Shown here piece after piece: positions 43,789 through 52,080 of a DNA stretch of 64,000 nucleotides. The stretch comes from Rhodoferax sp. BAB1 (GTDB taxonomy: Bacteria; Pseudomonadota; Gammaproteobacteria; Burkholderiales; Burkholderiaceae_C), in contig NZ_CP054424.1 in NCBI RefSeq assembly GCF_013334205.1, positions 640,001-704,000 on the forward strand, read 5' to 3'. The notes below the pieces were generated by a model. The model had not been told where the DNA came from. It searched no databases and worked only from the letters and a program-made list of their open reading frames with translations. Both the position numbers and the translations under genes were made by a program. Position 1 is the stretch's first letter; every line of letters begins with the position of its first letter.

Positions 43789-44082
43789 TCAGCGCAGCCA
43801 GTGCTTGTCCTGCAGGGAAACCAGCAGCACGAAGACAGCCATATGGATCAGGACGGTGAGCCAGAACAAGGCGAGGAATCGGGTCTTGCTGGATTTGTGG
43901 CGCAGGTGTTGCTGGGCCAGCAGCGCACCGGGCCAGCCGCCCAGCAGGGCGAAGATGTGCAGCATGCGTTCCGGTACGCGGCGCCGACCTTGCCGTGCCG
44001 CCGCTTTGTCCACGGCGTAGACGGCATAGGTGATGAGGCTCATGAGCCCATAAGCCAGGCCGGCGAGAAGGACCAGTCGCAT
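43789..44082 (-). CDS. DUF1294 small membrane protein
   Basis: This 97-residue protein has two hydrophobic helices (LVLLAGLAYGLMSLITYAVY and the C-terminal FLALFWLTVLIHMAVFVLL). The DUF1294 core AVDKAAARQGRRRVPE and LLGGWPGALLAQQHLRHK lies between them. The family function is unknown. ATG 44082 was chosen because the family starts with the first helix. It is 10 bp downstream of the cysteine-rich gene and likely co-transcribed with it. Confidence 0.8.
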   Translation of the reverse strand: MRLVLLAGLAYGLMSLITYAVYAVDKAAARQGRRRVPERMLHIFALLGGWPGALLAQQHLRHKSSKTRFLALFWLTVLIHMAVFVLLVSLQDKHWLR

Positions 44083-44092
44083 GGGGGCACGC

Positions 44093-44320
44093 TCAGGCCG
44101 ACAGCCGAAGCTCGGCTTCCTGCCGCCAGTACTCTGCCGCCACATAAAAACCCTCCCACACGCAGCCGTTGCAGCCGCGCCCACAGCAGGTCGTGGGCAG
44201 GGGCGGCGGAGGGCGCAGGTTCAGGCCGGCGGCTGATGCGCGCTGCTGCAATACGGCAAACATGGCCTGGGTGCTGGCCAGCGGGCCTTGGGTGATGGGT
44301 GTGCTCAGGCAGTCGCTCAT
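44093..44320 (-). CDS. Small cysteine-rich 'oxidoreductase-like' domain protein
   Basis: This 75-residue protein has the PF09791-type motif PTTCCGRGCNGCVWEGFYVA, with four cysteines in ten residues, after a proline-rich stretch. The domain occurs alone in many Proteobacteria and may bind metal or an iron-sulfur cluster; no activity is established. It is divergent from gshA and directly upstream of the DUF1294 gene. Confidence 0.78.
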   Translation of the reverse strand: MSDCLSTPITQGPLASTQAMFAVLQQRASAAGLNLRPPPPLPTTCCGRGCNGCVWEGFYVAAEYWRQEAELRLSA

Positions 44321-44422
44321 GCAGGGGAATGCGCGCGTCACTTGACCCCGCGCAGCAGGGTTTATCCCCTCATGGTACCTTCCGTGTCCGATTACAAAGA
44401 GAACAGTCCGCTGGATTTCTGC

Positions 44423-45994
44423 ATGAGCAACCCGTCCACCCCTCCTTCCCTGACCGCGGAGCGCCTGCTGGGTATCCGTCGCGGCATCGAGAAGGAAAGC
44501 CTGCGCGCGCTGCCTGACGGGATGCTGGCGCTCACGCCGCATCCGGCGGCGCTGGGTTCGGCGCTCACGCATCCGCACATCACCACCGACTACTCCGAGT
44601 CCCAGCTGGAGCTCATCACCGGCGTGCACGCAGGGGTGCAGGCCTGCCTGGACGAGCTCACCGAGACCCACCAGTACACCTACCGCACGCTGCGCGAGGC
44701 CGGCGAGGAGATGCTCTGGGTTTCCAGCATGCCCTGCGGGCTGCCTACCGACGAGACCATTCCGCTGGGGCGCTACGGTTCGTCCAACATCGGGCGCGCC
44801 AAGAGCGTCTACCGCATGGGCCTGGGCCACCGCTACGGCCGGCGCATGCAGACCATCTCGGGCATCCACTACAACTGGTCGTTGCCCGGTGTCAGCAACG
44901 CGCAGTACTTCGCGCTGATCCGCAACTTCCGCCGCCACGCCTTCCTGCTGCTCTACCTCTTCGGCGCCTCGCCGGCGGTGTGCTCCACTTTCGTCGAGGG
45001 CCGCCAGCACGAGCTGCAGTCGCTGGACGGCAAGGCGCTGTACATGCCGCACGGCACCTCGCTGCGCATGGGGCGTCTGGGTTACCAGAGCGACGCGCAG
45101 GCCTCGCTGGCGGTCAGCTACAACAGTCTGGAAGGCTACGCTGCCTCGCTGCACGACGCGCTCACACGGCCCTGGCCGGCCTACGAGGCCCTGGGCGTGC
45201 TGAATCCGGGCGGCGATTACATCCAGCTCGCCACCAGCCTGCTGCAGATCGAGAACGAGTTCTACGGCACCATCCGCCCCAAGCGCACCATCTTCCAGGG
45301 CGAGCGACCGCTGCATGCGCTGCGCGAGCGCGGCGTGGAGTACGTGGAGGTACGGCTGATGGACCTGGACCCCTTCGAGCCCGTGGGCATCAATGCGCAG
45401 ACCATGCGTTTCCTGGATGTCTTCCTGCTGCATTGCCTGCAGAGCGACAGCCCCGATGACACGCCGCAGGAAATCGCCGAGCTGGCGCGCAACCAGCACC
45501 TCACCGCTGCGCGCGGGCGCGAACCCGGCCTCAAACTGCAGCGGGGTGGCCAGTCCGTCACGCTGGCGGACTGGGGGCGTGAACTGCTCGCGGCCTGCGA
45601 GCCCATTGCCCGGGCGCTGGATGCTGCCCACGGCTGCAGCGACTACAGCGCCGCCGTGGTGTCGGCCCGCGCCGCGCTGGATGAGCCTGATCGCCTGCCT
45701 TCGGCGCGCGTGCTGGCCGAGATGGCCAGCGGGCACGACAACTCTTTCCTGCGTTTCGTGCGCGCCCGCTCGCAGCAGACGCGCCGGGATCTGCTGGAGC
45801 GGCCGTGGACCGCGCAGCAGCAGGTGAAATACGATGCGATGGCACGCAAGTCGCTCGAAGACCAGCGCGCCATCGAGGCGGCCGACACCATGCCCTTCGA
45901 GATCTTTCGCCAGCAGTACGTTTCGCCGTCCCGGCTGGGATTAGGGAGGGAAGTCAGCCTTTCCGCCGTGCGCGGCGAGGCTTTTGCGGGATGA
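44423..45994 (+). CDS. gshA: Glutamate-cysteine ligase (first step of glutathione synthesis)
   Basis: This 523-residue protein has the length of the E. coli GshA type. Motifs include GIEKESLRALPDG, TDYSESQLELITG, GLGHRYGRRMQTISGIHYNWS and YVEVRLMDLDPFEPVGI. It joins glutamate and cysteine using ATP. The ATG at 44423 is used; an upstream ATG at 44372 would add 17 residues. The final 18 codons fall inside the left terminal repeat of the palindromic element at 45941-46217, so the natural C terminus may have been replaced by element sequence. Confidence 0.9.
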   Translation: MSNPSTPPSLTAERLLGIRRGIEKESLRALPDGMLALTPHPAALGSALTHPHITTDYSESQLELITGVHAGVQACLDELTETHQYTYRTLREAGEEMLWVSSMPCGLPTDETIPLGRYGSSNIGRAKSVYRMGLGHRYGRRMQTISGIHYNWSLPGVSNAQYFALIRNFRRHAFLLLYLFGASPAVCSTFVEGRQHELQSLDGKALYMPHGTSLRMGRLGYQSDAQASLAVSYNSLEGYAASLHDALTRPWPAYEALGVLNPGGDYIQLATSLLQIENEFYGTIRPKRTIFQGERPLHALRERGVEYVEVRLMDLDPFEPVGINAQTMRFLDVFLLHCLQSDSPDDTPQEIAELARNQHLTAARGREPGLKLQRGGQSVTLADWGRELLAACEPIARALDAAHGCSDYSAAVVSARAALDEPDRLPSARVLAEMASGHDNSFLRFVRARSQQTRRDLLERPWTAQQQVKYDAMARKSLEDQRAIEAADTMPFEIFRQQYVSPSRLGLGREVSLSAVRGEAFAG

Positions 45995-46217
45995 GCCGTG
46001 AGGCGCAAAACCCAAGGCAAGCCTGGACGGCTTGCCTGGTTTTGTAACGCTGCGGATCGCCCGCAAAACCACGCCCCTTCGGGTTCGAACCAAAACGGGC
46101 CCTTTGCCCACCAAACCCCTCGCGTGTGCTGTAGCACACGCTGCGTGGTGTTGGCGGGCAAATCATCCCGTTTTGGATTCGAACGCGCATGACGGAAAGG
46201 CTGACTTCCCTCCCTAA
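45941..46217. repeat. 277-bp element with 25-bp perfect terminal inverted repeats and inner palindrome
   Basis: Positions 45941-45965 and 46193-46217 are exact reverse complements (starting TTAGGGAGGGAAGTC). Inside are a hairpin (stem 46015-46023 with 46029-46037) and a long palindrome of about 100 bp (46084-46183). The palindrome has matching TTCGAA, CCAAAACGGG and GCGTGTGCT arms around a 2-bp centre at 46131-46132. The left arm encodes the end of gshA, and the right arm holds the stop of the convergent membrane gene. It looks like a MITE or REPIN-like unit or a structured RNA. No target-site duplication is evident. Confidence 0.7.
46015..46044 (+). terminator. Hairpin downstream of gshA
   Basis: AGGCAAGCC-TGGAC-GGCTTGCCT is a perfect 9-bp stem, 20 bp after the gshA stop, followed by GGTTTTG. 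It could end gshA transcription, although the T-run is short. It lies inside the larger inverted-repeat element. Confidence 0.5.
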
Positions 46218-46447
46218 CCTCGCGTACGGCGGCGCAGGAAGTATTGGCCTAAAAAAGCCAGTCCGAGCACCAGGGCGAACCAGCCCGCCACGCGTCCTCC
46301 CGTCAGCAGTTCCTGCACGGCCGGGGAACGTGCGAAGTGCGGCCCCAGCAGGACCGCCACGCCGATCAGCGCGATCACGATGCCCTTGAACAGCAGTTCC
46401 TGGTCGGCCTTGCGGCGCTCGGTTTCCTGTCGGGCGGGATTTGTCAT
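46214..46447 (-). CDS. Small two-helix membrane protein, unknown function
   Basis: This 77-residue protein has a charged N terminus (RQETERRKADQ), one helix (FKGIVIALIGVAVLLGPHF) and a second (VAGWFALVLGLAFLGQYFL), then an RRRTRG tail. I do not recognise a named family. The stop codon lies inside the right arm of the inverted-repeat element. The gene is convergent with gshA and upstream of the rne terminator. Confidence 0.7.
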   Translation of the reverse strand: MTNPARQETERRKADQELLFKGIVIALIGVAVLLGPHFARSPAVQELLTGGRVAGWFALVLGLAFLGQYFLRRRTRG

Positions 46448-46530
46448 GCAGTGATTATCGGTGCCGGGCCCCGGCCTGGCGAGTGCTGTGGTGTTGCCCG
46501 TGCATCTGGACAGTGCGGGACCCGCAACGC

Positions 46531-46556
46531 AAAGGGCACCCGGAGGTGCCCTTTTT
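46531..46556. terminator. Intrinsic terminator hairpin at the end of rne
   Basis: AAAGGGCACC-CGGA-GGTGCCCTTT forms a 10-bp stem with a T-run on the plus strand (CCCTTTTTC). It is 21 bp beyond the rne stop on the minus strand, where the T-run is shorter. It probably acts in both directions, ending rne and blocking plus-strand read-through. Confidence 0.75.
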
Positions 46557-46576
46557 CAGTACCAGCGCTGAGAAAC

Positions 46577-49486
46577 TCAGTTCTGGGCAGAACCCTGCTC
46601 GAAGGGCAGGGTCATGTCGCGCAGGTCCTTGCGCGTCTCGACCAGGATCAGCGGACCCTCGTCAATCACCACCGGCGCCGGCCGCTCGCGCGGCACGTGC
46701 ACCGGCTTGGGTTCGGCGGCGATGGCAGCCTGGACGACGGCGATCTTCCCGGCATCGGAGTTGACCCATTGCAGGCCCGCCGTACTGGCGATCTGGTCCA
46801 GGTCGGACAGGGGCAGGGTATAGGCTTGCACGCGCGGCAGCGCACGTCCGGTCGCCGCGGGGGCGGCAGCCGGTGCAACGGCCCTGGCGGGGGCTGCTGC
46901 CGGCGTGGGCGCTGTGCGGGTGTCGGCCGGTGCTGCGGCCGGCACGCTCTCGGGGCTCACGGGCGCATCGGCTGCGACGGCTTCCTGTGCCGGGCGCTCC
47001 TGGCGTTCACCACGCTCGCCACGTTGGCGGTCACGGCCGTAACGGTCACGCGAGCGGCGCTCGCGCTGGCCGTTGCTGCCGGTTTCGCCTTCGGGGCGCA
47101 CGTCGTACATGGGTTGGGTGTCGGCTTCGCCCTGGGCTTCAGGCGCCAGTTGCTGTTCCGCAGCGGCTGGCAGCGGCTGGCGCAGGTCCTCGACGGGACG
47201 GCGCTCGCCTTCGGGACGCGGGCCACGCTCAGTGCGCTCACCGCGTTCCTGGCGTTCACCGCGCTCGCCATTGCGGCCACGCTGTTCGTTGTTGCGCGGG
47301 GCGCGTTCCTGGCGCGGCTGTTGCTCACCACCGGCCTCGGCCGTCTGGGGGGCGCGCTGCTCGGTGTCGCCGCGCTGACCTTGACGGTCGCCACGATCGC
47401 CACGGTTGCCTCGTTCCTGGCGCTCGCCGCGCGGCTGATCACCGCGCTCGCCACGACCACGCTGCTCACCGTTGCGCGGGGCGCGTTCCTGGCGCGGCTG
47501 CTGTTCACCGCCGGCCTCGGCCGTCTGGGGTGCACGCTGCTCGGCGTCGCCGCGCTGGCCCGGGCGTTCGCCACGGTTGCCGCGCTGTTCGCTGCGATCA
47601 CCACGTTCCTGGCGCTCACCGCGCTCGCCCCGGCCTCCGCGGCCGCCACGCCCCCGGCCTTCGCCGCGACCTTCGCTGCGGCTGCCGTCACGGCCGCCAC
47701 GGCCTTCGCGTTTCTCTTCCTTCTTCTCGGCGGTCTTGGCCGGCTCGGCGGCCGGCTTCGTGCCGAACAGACCCTTGAGCCAGCCGACAAAACCTGCGCT
47801 GGCCGGCTGCTCGGCCTTGCGCGCCACGGGCTTGGCTGCTGCCTGCGGCTCGGCCACCGGTTTCGGTGCCACGATCGGGGCCGGTGCATCGGGCAACACA
47901 CCCTTGATGACCGGGGTCTGCTTGTTGGTCGGTTCCTGCGAGCGGCGCGTGACGGCGGTGGGATCCTCGATCTCCTCGACCATCTGGTAGCTGGCCTCGA
48001 TGTGGTCCAGACGCGGGTCGTCGTGCTTGAGGCGCTCGAGCTTGTAGTTCGGCGTTTCCAGCGACTTGTTGGGCACCATCAGCACGTTGAGGCGCTGCTT
48101 GAGCTCGATCTTGGTGATCTCGTTGCGCTTCTCGTTGAGCAGGAAGGAAGCGACGTCCACCGGCACCTGTACGTGCACGGCAGCGGTGTTGTCCTTCTGG
48201 GCCTCTTCCTGGATGATGCGCAGGATCTGCAGGGCCGAGCTCTCGGTGTCGCGGATGTGGCCGGAGCCGCCGCAACGCGGGCAGGGGATGGAGGCACCTT
48301 CGGAGAGGGCCGGGCGCAGGCGCTGGCGGCTCATCTCCATCAGGCCGAACTTGCTGATGGTGCCGAACTGCACGCGGGCGCGGTCCTGGCGCAGGGCATC
48401 GCGCAGGCGGTTCTCCACTTCGCGGCGGTTCTTCGACTCTTCCATGTCGATGAAGTCGATCACGATCAGGCCGCCCAGGTCACGCAGGCGCATCTGGCGC
48501 GCCACTTCGTCGGCGGCTTCCAGGTTGGTACGGGTGGCGGTTTCCTCGATGTCGCTGCCCTTGATGGCGCGCGCCGAGTTCACGTCCACCGAGACCAGGG
48601 CTTCGGTGTGGTCGATCACGATGGCGCCGCCCGAAGGCAGGTTGACCGTGCGGGCGTAGGCCGACTCGATCTGGTGCTCGATCTGGAAGCGGCTGAACAG
48701 CGGTGCGTTGTCGCGGTAGCGCTTCACGCGGGCGGCATGCTCGGGCATGACGTGTGCCATGAACTGCTGGGCCTGCTCGTACACGTCGTCGGTGTCGATC
48801 AGGATGTCGCCGATGTCGTTGTTGAAGTAGTCGCGGATGGCGCGGATCACCAGGCTCGATTCCTGGTAGATCAGGTAGGCGCCCTTGCCGCCCTTGGCAG
48901 CGCCGTCGATGGCGGTCCACAGCTTGAGCAGGTAGTTCAGGTCCCACTGCAGTTCAGGCGCGGCGCGGCCGATGCCGGCGGTGCGCGCGATGATGGACAT
49001 GCCGTTGGGGTACTCGAGCTGGTCGAGCGCTTCCTTCAGGTCGGCACGGTCGTCACCTTCGATGCGGCGGCTCACGCCACCACCACGCGGGTTGTTGGGC
49101 ATGAGCACGACATAACGGCCGGCCAGCGAGACGAAGGTGGTCAGGGCGGCGCCCTTGTTGCCGCGTTCTTCCTTTTCCACCTGGACCAGCAGCTCCTGGC
49201 CTTCCTTGATGGCGTCCTGGATGCGGGCCTGGCTGACCGATACACCCTGCTGGAAATAATTGCGGGAGATTTCCTTGAAGGGCAGGAAACCGTGGCGGTC
49301 TTCGCCGTAGTCGACGAAGCAGGCTTCCAGCGAGGGCTCGACGCGCGTGACGACGGCCTTGTAGATATTGCCCTTGCGCTGTTCGCGCCCTTCGACCTCG
49401 ATTTCGTAGTCGAGGAGCTTTTGTCCGTCGACGATGGCCAGGCGGCGTTCTTCGGCCTGCGTGGCGTTGATCAGCATCCGTTTCAT
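46577..49486 (-). CDS. rne: Ribonuclease E
   Basis: This 969-residue endoribonuclease begins [21 protein letters not shown]. The S1 domain is at about 35-120. The catalytic aspartates are in [13 protein letters not shown] and [10 protein letters not shown], and the zinc-link motif is [10 protein letters not shown]. These make up the conserved N-terminal half, which cuts single-stranded AU-rich RNA and processes rRNA and tRNA. The C-terminal half is disordered and rich in Arg, Gly, Glu and Gln ([15 protein letters not shown] repeats), serving as RNA-binding and degradosome scaffold. It contains a 180-bp-period DNA duplication. The extreme C-terminal block ([17 protein letters not shown]) is conserved in betaproteobacteria. 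Confidence 0.93.
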   Translation of the reverse strand: MKRMLINATQAEERRLAIVDGQKLLDYEIEVEGREQRKGNIYKAVVTRVEPSLEACFVDYGEDRHGFLPFKEISRNYFQQGVSVSQARIQDAIKEGQELLVQVEKEERGNKGAALTTFVSLAGRYVVLMPNNPRGGGVSRRIEGDDRADLKEALDQLEYPNGMSIIARTAGIGRAAPELQWDLNYLLKLWTAIDGAAKGGKGAYLIYQESSLVIRAIRDYFNNDIGDILIDTDDVYEQAQQFMAHVMPEHAARVKRYRDNAPLFSRFQIEHQIESAYARTVNLPSGGAIVIDHTEALVSVDVNSARAIKGSDIEETATRTNLEAADEVARQMRLRDLGGLIVIDFIDMEESKNRREVENRLRDALRQDRARVQFGTISKFGLMEMSRQRLRPALSEGASIPCPRCGGSGHIRDTESSALQILRIIQEEAQKDNTAAVHVQVPVDVASFLLNEKRNEITKIELKQRLNVLMVPNKSLETPNYKLERLKHDDPRLDHIEASYQMVEEIEDPTAVTRRSQEPTNKQTPVIKGVLPDAPAPIVAPKPVAEPQAAAKPVARKAEQPASAGFVGWLKGLFGTKPAAEPAKTAEKKEEKREGRGGRDGSRSEGRGEGRGRGGRGGRGERGERQERGDRSEQRGNRGERPGQRGDAEQRAPQTAEAGGEQQPRQERAPRNGEQRGRGERGDQPRGERQERGNRGDRGDRQGQRGDTEQRAPQTAEAGGEQQPRQERAPRNNEQRGRNGERGERQERGERTERGPRPEGERRPVEDLRQPLPAAAEQQLAPEAQGEADTQPMYDVRPEGETGSNGQRERRSRDRYGRDRQRGERGERQERPAQEAVAADAPVSPESVPAAAPADTRTAPTPAAAPARAVAPAAAPAATGRALPRVQAYTLPLSDLDQIASTAGLQWVNSDAGKIAVVQAAIAAEPKPVHVPRERPAPVVIDEGPLILVETRKDLRDMTLPFEQGSAQN
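47281..47560. repeat. Direct repeat in the rne C-terminal coding region (180-bp period)
   Basis: About 100 bp at 47281-47380 recur at 47461-47560 with few differences, exactly 180 bp apart. Both copies encode [20 protein letters not shown] followed by an APRN-type run on the minus strand. It keeps the reading frame and lies in the disordered, arginine-rich RNA-binding region. Confidence 0.8.
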
Positions 49487-49995
49487 GGGATGGTTTCCTT
49501 TACATCAGTACACATGCCCTGTGCGGGCGCACGATGCCGGAACTGACGCTTCGAAACGGATGGAATTGCCGGAGAACCGCAGGCTCAGTGGGTGAGCCGC
49601 GGCATAGGCGCGTGGATGGGGGCGAGGGGAGGTGAGTGTGGGGCCACCACCAACTTGGTGGCCCAGACGGCCCGCACTGCGGGCGCTGACGGCTGATCCG
49701 TGCCGATGAACAGCGCGCGTACGCGCTGCAGGCACATGAGTATCAGGCTCATCAACACAAACATTTCGCTTTGATCCGGCTGCCAGCTTGTGGCTGGCAG
49801 CACTGGGTATTCCGTTCAGTGTTTCAAGGCGTCGGTTGCGCCTCCCACTGGGCAGGCCACGGCAAGCAGCTGGCTTGCGGTTTGCGTACCCGGTGGTCGG
49901 TGACATCGACCTTCCAGCGCGGCCGGTGGTGTCATGTGGACTAAACTCCAGACAAATCAACCACTTACAGCTCGTCGCTAGTGAAACACATTATA
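49487..49995 (-). promoter_or_regulatory. Long rne leader with promoter and stem-loops
   Basis: The -10 hexamer is a perfect TATAAT on the minus strand (49990-49995), with CTCACA 17 bp upstream as -35. Transcription would start near 49983, giving a leader of about 500 nt. Strong hairpins are GGGCCACCA/TGGTGGCCC (49641-49664) and GCTGCCAGC/GCTGGCAGC (49779-49801), plus CCCGC/GCGGG near 49671. In E. coli the rne leader mediates autoregulation by RNase E; the same is inferred here. No gene with family signatures is seen in the leader. AAGGAAA near 49498 is the RBS. Confidence 0.6.
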
Positions 49996-51030
49996 GGGGG
50001 CAAATCGGCCCCTGTGAGCCCAGAAGTCAAACAGGTGACGGTCGATGAAGAATCGGCCGGCCAGCGCCTGGACAACTTCCTGCTGCGCCAGCTCAAGGGC
50101 GTGCCCAAGACCCATGTCTACCGCATCATCCGCAGCGGCGAAGTGAGGGTTAACAAAGGCCGGGCCTCAGCGGATACAAGGGTCGAGCCCGGTGATGTGG
50201 TGCGGGTGCCGCCGGTGCGCCTGTCCGAGCGGGCCACGGAAAAGGCCGAGGCCATGGCGGGGCTGGTGGCCAAGGGGGCGCCAGCGCGCGAATTCCCGGT
50301 GCTGTTTGAGAATGATGCCGTGCTGGCCATCGACAAACCGGCCGGGGTGGCGGTGCACGGTGGCTCGGGTGTGAGTTTCGGCGTGATCGAGCAGCTGCGC
50401 ATGGCCCGGCCCCAGGCCAAATTCCTGGAACTGGTGCACCGGCTGGACCGTGAGACCAGCGGCATCCTCTTGCTGGCCAAGAAGCGCAGTGCGCTCAAAC
50501 ACCTGCAGGACCAGTTTCGCGAGCGTGAGACCGGCAAGACCTACCTGGCCCTGGTGGCCGGGCAGTGGCCGCTGAACAAGAAGGTACTGGACAAGCCCCT
50601 GCACAAATACCTGCTGGAGGATGGTGAGCGCCGCGTCAAGGTGGTGGCGCGCGACGACCCGGACGGCATGAAGTCCGTCACCCTGGTCAAGGTGCGCAGC
50701 CGCTCGGAGGGGGCAGTGGTCCCGTCCGCCACGGGCTACAGCCTGCTGGAGGTGACCATCAAGACCGGCCGCACCCACCAGATCCGCGTGCACCTGGCTT
50801 CCGAAGGCCTGCCTATCGTGGGCGACGACAAGTACGGCGATTTCGAACTCAACAAGGCCTTGCAGAAACCCGCCGCCCCGCAGGGACGAGTGCCTCTGCG
50901 CCGCATGTTCCTGCATGCCTGGCGTTTACAGTTCAACCATCCGGCCAGCGGCGAGCGTATCGAACTGCTGGCCCCCTTGCCGCCGGAGCTGGAACAGTTC
51001 CTGGCCCAGGCCATTCCCGACAAGATCTGA
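49981..51030 (+). CDS. rluC: 23S rRNA pseudouridine synthase RluC
   Basis: The protein has 349 residues from GTG 49981 or 338 from GTG 50014. An S4 RNA-binding domain is at about 20-85 (QRLDNFLLRQLKGVPKTHVY) and the synthase domain holds the catalytic HRLDRETSG and GRTHQIRVHL. RluC modifies U955, U2504 and U2580 of 23S rRNA in E. coli. The gene pairs divergently with rne as in many Proteobacteria. The predicted rne promoter overlaps the first start codon, which slightly favours 50014. Confidence 0.9.
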   Translation: MKHIIGGKSAPVSPEVKQVTVDEESAGQRLDNFLLRQLKGVPKTHVYRIIRSGEVRVNKGRASADTRVEPGDVVRVPPVRLSERATEKAEAMAGLVAKGAPAREFPVLFENDAVLAIDKPAGVAVHGGSGVSFGVIEQLRMARPQAKFLELVHRLDRETSGILLLAKKRSALKHLQDQFRERETGKTYLALVAGQWPLNKKVLDKPLHKYLLEDGERRVKVVARDDPDGMKSVTLVKVRSRSEGAVVPSATGYSLLEVTIKTGRTHQIRVHLASEGLPIVGDDKYGDFELNKALQKPAAPQGRVPLRRMFLHAWRLQFNHPASGERIELLAPLPPELEQFLAQAIPDKI

Positions 51031-51037
51031 AGATTTC

Positions 51038-51703
51038 ATGAGCTCCCGACCAAGACAGTACGACCTGATCGCCTTCGACTGGGACGGCACGCTGTTCGAC
51101 TCCACGGCCATCATCACGCGCTGCATCCAGAACGCGGTGCGTGACGTCGGCGGCACCGTGCCCGGCGACAAGGAGGCCGCCTATGTGATCGGCATGGGCC
51201 TGATGCAGGCGCTGGCGCATGCCGCGCCCGATGTGCCGGCCGACAAATACCCCCTGCTGGGTGAACGCTATCGTTTCCACTACATGGCGCACCAGAATGA
51301 CCTGAGCCTGTTCACCGGTGTGCTGGAACTGCTGGCCGACCTGAAGCAGCGCCACCACTGGCTGGCCGTGGCCACGGGCAAGAGCCGGCGCGGCCTGGAC
51401 GAGGTGCTGCACACGGTGCAGCTCAAGGGCGTGTTCAACGGCTCGCGCACTGCCGATGAAACCGCCGGCAAGCCGCATCCGCGCATGTTGCAGGAGCTGA
51501 TGCGCGAGTTCGGCGTGGAGCCCGAGCGCACGCTCATGATCGGCGACACCACGCATGACCTGCAGATGGCGCTCAATGCCGGCTGCCCCAGCGTGGGGGT
51601 GAGTTATGGCGCCCACGAGCCCGAGGCCTTCCATGCCCTGCAGCCGTTGCATGTGGCGCATTCGGTGCGCGAATTGCACGACTGGCTGTTACACAACGCC
51701 TGA
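51038..51703 (+). CDS. HAD-family phosphatase, phosphoglycolate-phosphatase-like
   Basis: This 221-residue HAD hydrolase has motif I FDWDGTLFDS, motif II VATGKSRRG, the motif III lysine in AGKPHPRM and motif IV MIGDTTHDLQMA. The helical cap places it near phosphoglycolate phosphatases. It starts 8 bp after rluC and is followed by the Rieske gene. The natural substrate is uncertain, because many members hydrolyse several small phosphate esters. Confidence 0.87.
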   Translation: MSSRPRQYDLIAFDWDGTLFDSTAIITRCIQNAVRDVGGTVPGDKEAAYVIGMGLMQALAHAAPDVPADKYPLLGERYRFHYMAHQNDLSLFTGVLELLADLKQRHHWLAVATGKSRRGLDEVLHTVQLKGVFNGSRTADETAGKPHPRMLQELMREFGVEPERTLMIGDTTHDLQMALNAGCPSVGVSYGAHEPEAFHALQPLHVAHSVRELHDWLLHNA

Positions 51704-51707
51704 AACC

Positions 51708-52079
51708 ATGGAGGCAGCAGAACTGATCCCCCTGTGCAACTCGGCTGACCTGGCCGACGGCGGCCTGGGTGTGCCTTTTGACGTGGTCTACGGCGGCCAG
51801 ACCTGCCGCGCCTTTGCCATCCGCTACGCTGGCCGGGTGCAGGCTTACCTGAACCGCTGCACGCACGTGGCCATGGAGCTGGACTACCAGCCCAACCATT
51901 TTTTCGACATCACCGGCCACTGGCTGATCTGCTCCACGCATGGTGCCCTGTACTCGCCCGAGTCCGGCGCCTGCCGCGGCGGGCCCTGCCGCGGTGGGCT
52001 GGTCAAGATCGCCCTGACGGAGCACGATGGTGTCGTGCACTGGCATACTGCCTACAACCTGAAACCTCTCGAGTTCTGA
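51708..52079 (+). CDS. Rieske 2Fe-2S ferredoxin-like protein
   Basis: This 123-residue single-domain protein carries the Rieske cluster ligands CTHVAMELD (C-x-H) and CSTHGALY (C-x2-H). It is the small cytosolic Rieske type often found between a HAD phosphatase and sppA in betaproteobacteria. It has no signal peptide. The electron partner is unknown. It starts 4 bp after the HAD gene and ends 1 bp before sppA. Confidence 0.87.
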   Translation: MEAAELIPLCNSADLADGGLGVPFDVVYGGQTCRAFAIRYAGRVQAYLNRCTHVAMELDYQPNHFFDITGHWLICSTHGALYSPESGACRGGPCRGGLVKIALTEHDGVVHWHTAYNLKPLEF

Positions 52080-52080
52080 C

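Noticed and set aside
45995..46213. Short open frames inside the palindromic element
   Set aside because: They arise on both strands from the inverted arms, are under 80 codons and lack RBS or family similarity.
47281..47560. Repeats suspected to be a CRISPR array
   Set aside because: Only two long copies, in frame within rne, with no short regular spacers. They are coding low-complexity repeats.
46337..49546. Very long open frame on the plus strand opposite rne (about 1070 codons)
   Set aside because: It is the antisense shadow of the GC-rich rne gene, with no family motifs, a biased composition and no RBS. The rne frame on the other strand has clear RNase E motifs.
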